A DNA stretch of 7,639 bases, taken from the NCBI GenBank assembly GCA_033809415.1, contig JAPXLT010000233.1, positions 1-7,639 on the forward strand, in the 5' to 3' direction. Made by a program: the position numbers and the translations under genes. The stretch comes from JAQVUB01 sp033809415 (GTDB lineage: Bacteria; Verrucomicrobiota; Lentisphaeria; Oligosphaerales; Oligosphaeraceae). The notes beneath the pieces are model-generated. The model had not been told where the DNA came from and made no database searches. It saw only the letters and a program-made list of their open reading frames with translations. Of this stretch, positions 5,723 through 7,639 are shown piece after piece (the first letter of the stretch is position 1; the number at the start of each line of letters is the position of its first letter).

Positions 5723-5770
5723 CCGTGACAAAAAAAGCAAAAAGGTTGCGCAAACTTTACCTTTTCCCGG

Positions 5771-5798
5771 TTGAATTCTCGTAAGGGGGCATTATTGT
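5771..5798 (+). promoter_or_regulatory. Candidate sigma-70-like promoter for ncRNA copy 1
   Basis: TTGAAT (5771-5776), a 16-base spacer and TATTGT (5793-5798). The predicted start near 5805 coincides with the foot of the 10-bp hairpin at 5808-5874. The same geometry is seen before copy 2. Confidence 0.5.
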
Positions 5799-5804
5799 AA
5801 TCAT

Positions 5805-5983
5805 TGTGAACCGATTCTTCCGAGTGTGTGCGGAACCTCACGATTGAGGGTGCCTGCGGAAAACGAATCGGTTCCTTTTCCTCCACGCCCATGGGGATGT
5901 TTTAGATTTTGACGGCGATCTTGACGTTACGAGCTTGGCCACATTGTTGGCTGCTGGCGTCAGGCATCGCCGTTTCTTTTTTT
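5805..5983 (+). ncRNA. Predicted structured small RNA, copy 1
   Basis: The candidate is about 178 nt. The 5' hairpin is GAACCGATTC (5808-5817) pairing with GAATCGGTTC (5865-5874). A small stem follows, CCTC (5880-5883) with GGGG (5893-5896). The 3' domain starts with ACGGCGAT (5912-5919) paired exactly with ATCGCCGT (5966-5973), then TGACG/CGTCA (5922-5926 with 5958-5962), then a GGCCA/TGGCT apical stem. The last stem is followed by TTTCTTTTTTT, as in an intrinsic terminator. The 3' half is nearly identical to 6398-6501. A 21-codon ORF on the other strand (5967-5902) is an alternative reading, but copy 2 frameshifts it. The function is unknown and I know no named family that matches. Confidence 0.55.
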
Positions 5984-6060
5984 ATGATAGCGAGGCACGA
6001 AGCCTGTGCCGGCGAGCCGCCGGCACTCCATATCGCCTACGGCGCAATGCATTATGCCGG
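5878..6060 (+). repeat. Long direct repeat, copy 1 (3' half of the RNA plus trailing palindromes)
   Basis: Homology with copy 2 begins at TTCCTCCACGCCCATG (5878), runs through GATAGCGAGG (5995), is interrupted here by 28 extra bases, and resumes at ACTCCATATCG until about 6060 with lower identity. The homologous part extends beyond the putative terminator, so the duplicated unit is larger than the RNA. Confidence 0.8.
5996..6026. repeat. 28-bp hairpin insertion found only in copy 1
   Basis: Between GCGAGG and ACTCCATATCG, copy 1 has an additional segment that includes GTGCCGGC (6006-6013). This pairs exactly with GCCGGCAC (6019-6026) around a GAGCC loop. Copy 2 has only a T at this junction. 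It may be a tiny mobile palindrome. Confidence 0.65.
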
Positions 6061-6063
6061 ACG

Positions 6064-6090
6064 CTGACCGATCTGTCCGATCCGGACAAC
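6064..6090. repeat. Degenerate 9-nt GATC repeat
   Basis: CTGACCGATCTGTCCGATCC (6064-6083) contains two GATC cores 9 bases apart (6070-6073 and 6079-6082). Reverse-complemented it resembles 4376-4400. No 11-nt array accompanies it. Confidence 0.45.
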
Positions 6091-6144
6091 CTGCATCCTG
6101 CCTATTGCAGATGGGAACGTTCGGACGTGGGGAGGGCAAACATC

Positions 6145-6180
6145 AATCACAACCGGGACGGTTGCGCCACTTTTTAAACC
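6145..6180 (+). repeat. Dispersed repeat A, copy 3 (partial, direct)
   Basis: AATCACAACCGGGACGGTTG and the following CGCCACTTTTTAAACC match 53-88 with one mismatch in 36 bases. The GACAGTCAG part seen in copies 1 and 2 is missing. From here to 6293 I see no gene. Confidence 0.8.
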
Positions 6181-6293
6181 GCAGGCAATCCCATCCGTCG
6201 AAGCAGCAACCCTATAAAAATTTTCGTGCCTTTTCGTTGTTAAAAAACAGGTTCTGGGGACTTGGTAATATTCTGATTTTCGGGCAATCGACT

Positions 6294-6322
6294 TGACTTT
6301 TTCAATTCCGCTCATATATTTT
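6294..6322 (+). promoter_or_regulatory. Candidate sigma-70-like promoter for ncRNA copy 2
   Basis: TTGACT (6294-6299) is followed by TATATT at 15 bases (6315-6320) or TATTTT at 17 bases (6317-6322). The predicted start near 6327 falls at the foot of the 7-bp TGTCGGC/GCCGACA stem. This is the best promoter-like sequence in the window. Confidence 0.55.
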
Positions 6323-6325
6323 CAA

Positions 6326-6501
6326 TGTCGGCGGCGTCTTGGACGTTGAGTCCTGGGGCTCGTGACATCGGGACAGCCGACACTTTAACTATCTACATTC
6401 CTCCACGCCCATGAGGATGTTTTAAATTTGACGGCGATCTTGACGTTACGAGCTTGGCCACCTTGTTGGCTGCTGGCGTCAGGCATCGCCGTTTCTTTTT
6501 T
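6326..6501 (+). ncRNA. Predicted structured small RNA, copy 2
   Basis: The candidate is about 176 nt. The 5' hairpin is closed by TGTCGGC (6326-6332) with GCCGACA (6376-6382) and contains a GGAC-GTTGA-GTCC stem; its sequence is unrelated to the 5' hairpin of copy 1. The small stem CCTC/GAGG (6400-6403 with 6413-6416) is Watson-Crick here and has a G-U pair in copy 1. The 3' domain has the same ACGGCGAT/ATCGCCGT closing stem (6431-6438 with 6485-6492) and inner stems, then TTCTTTTTT. Differences from copy 1 in this half are one wobble change, the linker before the stem, one apical loop base and the T-run length. The function is unknown. Confidence 0.55.
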
Positions 6502-6552
6502 ATGATAGCGAGGTACTCCATATCGACGCCGACGCAATTGCGTAAAGCCGGC
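6398..6552 (+). repeat. Long direct repeat, copy 2
   Basis: Matches 5878-6060, offset by about 520 bases, without the 28-base hairpin. The trailing part ACTCCATATCGACGCCGACG up to AAGCCGG is a diverged version of the copy 1 tail. GCGAGG (6508-6513) and CCTCGC further on form a loose inverted repeat. Confidence 0.8.
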
Positions 6553-6581
6553 CTCGCTACACAAGAATTTTGGGCAGGAAT

Positions 6582-6622
6582 TATATCGCACCCTTACAGG
6601 GCTAATTCCAACATCGCCGATC
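6582..6622 (-). repeat. Dispersed repeat C, degenerate unit 5
   Basis: This aligns without gaps to 614-654, about 35 of 41 positions by eye, including GGGCTAATT and CATCGCCGATC. The GCCCTGAAGGGGC pairing is weakened to CCCTTACAGGG and the second hairpin is absent. Confidence 0.6.
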
Positions 6623-6663
6623 AGCCGTTCATTTCCCGTTCTTGCCACTGCCCATGAAAGAGA

Positions 6664-6804
6664 ATGAAAACGCCCTACTGGTCGTTGCTGGTTTCCATTG
6701 TTTGTGCCTCCTCGTGTTGTGGCGGCTATTTTCAGTCGTCGTATCCAAGGCGTTCTTTAGTCAGGTCGCGCTCCTTCATCAGGCGGTCGCGGATGGGGAT
6801 GTAG
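6664..6804 (+). pseudogene. Possible truncated lipoprotein gene start (signal peptide remnant)
   Basis: From ATG at 6664 the frame begins MKTPYWSLLVSIVCASSCCG: a short basic start, a hydrophobic core and a possible lipobox (ASSC, Cys18). It has the look of an exported lipoprotein signal. After about residue 25 the frame runs antisense through the end of the 86-residue gene and stops at 6804, giving 46 residues with an Arg/Ser-rich tail that does not look natural. A weak GAAAGAGA precedes it. Either it is the stub of a lipoprotein gene cut by insertion of the downstream segment, or it is chance. Confidence 0.3.
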
Positions 6805-6992
6805 CGTTCTGCCGGGACACGGCTGAAGTTGCAAAAATAGTCAATCCCGAGTCGTGCGTCGATGTCCAGGCCAACCAGCACCTCGAGGATGTCGTCCGGG
6901 GTGTCGGGCATGACATAACGAAAACCCAGGTCGTCGCTCTCCTCTTCAAGCCAGTCAAACCATTCGTTTCCTTTTCCGTCGTCTAAAATCAT
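6732..6992 (-). CDS. Small acidic hypothetical protein (86 aa), paralogue of the next gene
   Basis: I do not recognise the family. The protein is acidic and likely helical. Blocks shared with its neighbour are DTPDDILEVLV (30-40), NFSRV, ERY.P.RDRLMKER and the ending LGYDD. There is no signal peptide, membrane segment or metal motif. I chose the ATG at 6992 because AAAGGA precedes it at suitable distance and the paralogue starts at the same place. A TTG at 7151 would add 53 residues that lack homology to the paralogue and begin inside the neighbour's stop region. It is same-strand tandem, 155 bases after the neighbour. Tandem small acidic paralogues occur among immunity proteins, but no toxin gene is in view, so this is only a possibility. 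Confidence 0.7.
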   Translation of the reverse strand: MILDDGKGNEWFDWLEEESDDLGFRYVMPDTPDDILEVLVGLDIDARLGIDYFCNFSRVPAERYIPIRDRLMKERDLTKERLGYDD

Positions 6993-7040
6993 CTTGTCAT
7001 CCTTTCCTTTCTGCTCTGGGGAGTTTGTCAAGAAGCCTGT

Positions 7041-7053
7041 CCAGCGGCGCTGG
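7041..7053. repeat. Palindrome CCAGC-GGC-GCTGG beside an A9 tract
   Basis: Perfect 5-bp arms lie in the gap between the two small paralogous genes. On the strand of those genes the T-run precedes the stem, so it is not a usual terminator for the upstream gene. Confidence 0.4.
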
Positions 7054-7090
7054 CAAAAAAAAACTGTACGGAAAGCCTGGCGCGACATAG

Positions 7091-7104
7091 ATGGACTTGT
7101 CCAT
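7091..7104. promoter_or_regulatory. 14-bp palindrome ATGGAC-TT-GTCCAT between the tandem genes
   Basis: Perfect 6-bp arms lie about 100 bases upstream of the 86-residue gene. The size would suit a dimeric regulator. There is no second copy before the 87-residue gene, so an operator role is speculative. Confidence 0.3.
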
Positions 7105-7147
7105 GAAGCAGCGCCTGGCATGAAAACCTTTCGCGCACCTCCATTGC

Positions 7148-7411
7148 TCAATCATCGTACCCGAGCTGCTCCCTGGTAAAGCCGCGCTCCTTCATCAGGC
7201 GGTCGCGGACCGGAAGGTACCGCTCGGGAGCGACGCGGCTGAAGTTGAAATAGGACTCTCCGCAGTAGCGGCTGACAATGTCAATCTTAACCAGCACCTC
7301 GAGGATGTCGTCCGGGGTGTCGGCAAGGACATAGCGGCGAAACTGATCGTCGCTTTCGCGATCCAGATAATCAAGCCATTTGTTTCCCTTGAAGTCGTTG
7401 TAAATCATCAT
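7148..7411 (-). CDS. Small acidic hypothetical protein (87 aa), paralogue of the previous gene
   Basis: About 54 of 86 aligned positions match the downstream neighbour by eye count, with no gaps once the first Met is set aside. The middle stretch (about 45-55) is the most divergent and includes a Cys (YCGESYF). The protein is acidic, soluble and without recognisable motifs. Two ATG codons in a row (7411 and 7408) could start it; the second aligns exactly with the paralogue's start. No clear Shine-Dalgarno site precedes it, unlike its neighbour. Function unknown; the gene pair arose by tandem duplication. An immunity-type or other accessory role is conceivable but unsupported by any adjacent toxin. 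Confidence 0.7.
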   Translation of the reverse strand: MMIYNDFKGNKWLDYLDRESDDQFRRYVLADTPDDILEVLVKIDIVSRYCGESYFNFSRVAPERYLPVRDRLMKERGFTREQLGYDD

Positions 7412-7449
7412 CTAAATAACTCAGAAACAAAAAAAGCAAGCGATATCCT

Positions 7450-7461
7450 GCAAAATTTTGC
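7450..7461. promoter_or_regulatory. 12-bp palindrome GCAAAATTTTGC upstream of the 87-aa gene
   Basis: A perfect palindrome about 40 bases upstream of the start on the minus strand. It may be an operator; AT-rich palindromes also arise by chance. No convincing -35/-10 pair was found near it. Confidence 0.25.
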
Positions 7462-7512
7462 TGATAAGACTGCAAACCTATTCCAAGTTTTATTGGCACA
7501 CACTATACCATG

Positions 7513-7531
7513 CCGAACATGATCCGTTCGG
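7513..7531. repeat. Inverted repeat CCGAAC-(7)-GTTCGG
   Basis: Perfect 6-bp arms (7513-7518 and 7526-7531) in the gene-poor right end. No T-run follows. Confidence 0.35.
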
Positions 7532-7532
7532 T

Positions 7533-7637
7533 CATTAATATTTATTCCAAATTCGACAACCAAGTGTGCCTGACAGGACGGTCACCGGAGCCACCGAAGA
7601 GCAGTTCTGGCAGCTGACTGACCGTGCCAAGCAGTGA
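7533..7637 (+). pseudogene. Short reading-frame fragment ending ATEEQFWQLTDRAKQ
   Basis: A plus-strand frame ends with the coding-like string ATEEQFWQLTDRAKQ and a TGA at 7635. The frame opens only after a TAA near 7530 and has no ATG. A second overlapping frame from ATG 7510 reads MPNMIRSVINIYSKFDNQVC and stops at 7617. Together they look like a small frameshifted remnant. TEEQFWQL loosely recalls the start of DUF4240-type proteins, from memory and not secure. The window ends two bases after the stop. Confidence 0.25.
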
Positions 7638-7639
7638 GA

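Noticed and set aside
5808..5874. Integron attC-like site suggested by the long GAACCGATTC..GAATCGGTTC stem
   Set aside because: The RYYYAAC/GTTRRRY core sites are not present in correct form and no integrase or cassette ORF is adjacent.
5701..5892. A 63-residue minus-strand frame (starting MGVEEKEPIRF)
   Set aside because: It has no ribosome binding site, runs through the predicted promoter and 5' hairpin of the RNA gene, and the copy 2 locus does not preserve it.
6642..6986. A 114-residue plus-strand frame antisense to the 86-residue gene
   Set aside because: It overlaps the antisense of a gene supported by a paralogue and a ribosome binding site; the better signal in this stretch is the different frame starting at 6664.
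7041..7062. Intrinsic terminator between the tandem genes (CCAGC/GCTGG next to a homopolymer tract)
   Set aside because: For minus-strand transcription the T-run precedes the stem; for the plus strand the tract is A, so neither orientation fits.
6993..7151. N-terminal extension of the 86-residue protein to a TTG at 7151
   Set aside because: The 53 extra residues have no counterpart in the paralogue and the internal ATG at 6992 has a good AAAGGA site.

Overview
The window has moderate GC and a dense population of dispersed, palindromic and tandem repeats between few genes. The host is probably an uncultured bacterium of the PVC superphylum (Lentisphaerota or Kiritimatiellota-like). That placement rests on my memory of similar repeats (GCCCTGAAGGGGC/CCCAGGGC..GCCCTGGG units, ACCACGAAAAACACGAAA tracts, 11-nt ACACGGACGGG arrays) in such genomes. 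It is soft, because no ribosomal marker is present.

Layout. Positions 1-690 hold no gene, only repeats: a CAACCGGGACGGTTG-containing element, C-rich and GCACTACG tandem repeats, and four GCCCTGAAGGGGC units in inverted pairs. Positions 733-4099 hold a compact three-gene operon on the minus strand. In transcription order it encodes an 8-Cys two-cluster ferredoxin with an extra Cys-rich N-terminal domain, a radical SAM enzyme, and a fusion of a DUF116 domain to a trans-polyprenyl diphosphate synthase. Both junctions are 4-nt start/stop overlaps (ATGA, then TTGA if the TTG start is right). The operon is bracketed by outward-pointing copies of one composite repeat (11-nt array followed by 9-nt GATC array), and the downstream copy supplies the last five residues and the stop codon of the synthase. 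Positions 4100-4782 are repeats and hairpins. Positions 4783-5466 encode a stand-alone class I glutamine amidotransferase-like protein on the plus strand.

Positions 5467-6660 contain no convincing protein gene. They contain what I consider the most interesting item: two direct copies of an apparent small RNA gene (about 5805-5983 and 6326-6501). Each has a sigma-70-like promoter, a long hairpin at the predicted transcript start, and a nearly identical 3' half folding into a long stem followed by a T-run. The 5' hairpins differ in sequence, while the few differences in the 3' half fall in loops, linkers or a wobble pair. Copy 1 also carries a 28-bp hairpin just after the RNA that copy 2 lacks.

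Positions 6732-7411 carry two tandem minus-strand paralogues of 86 and 87 residues, about 60% identical, acidic and of unknown function. A short plus-strand lipoprotein-like signal sequence (6664 onward) runs into the end of the first. The last 220 bases hold only short reading-frame fragments and palindromes.

Functional reading. The operon looks like a redox-supplied radical SAM pathway acting on a polyprenyl diphosphate or its derivative. The product is unknown. No CRISPR array, transposase, integrase, tRNA or rRNA was seen.
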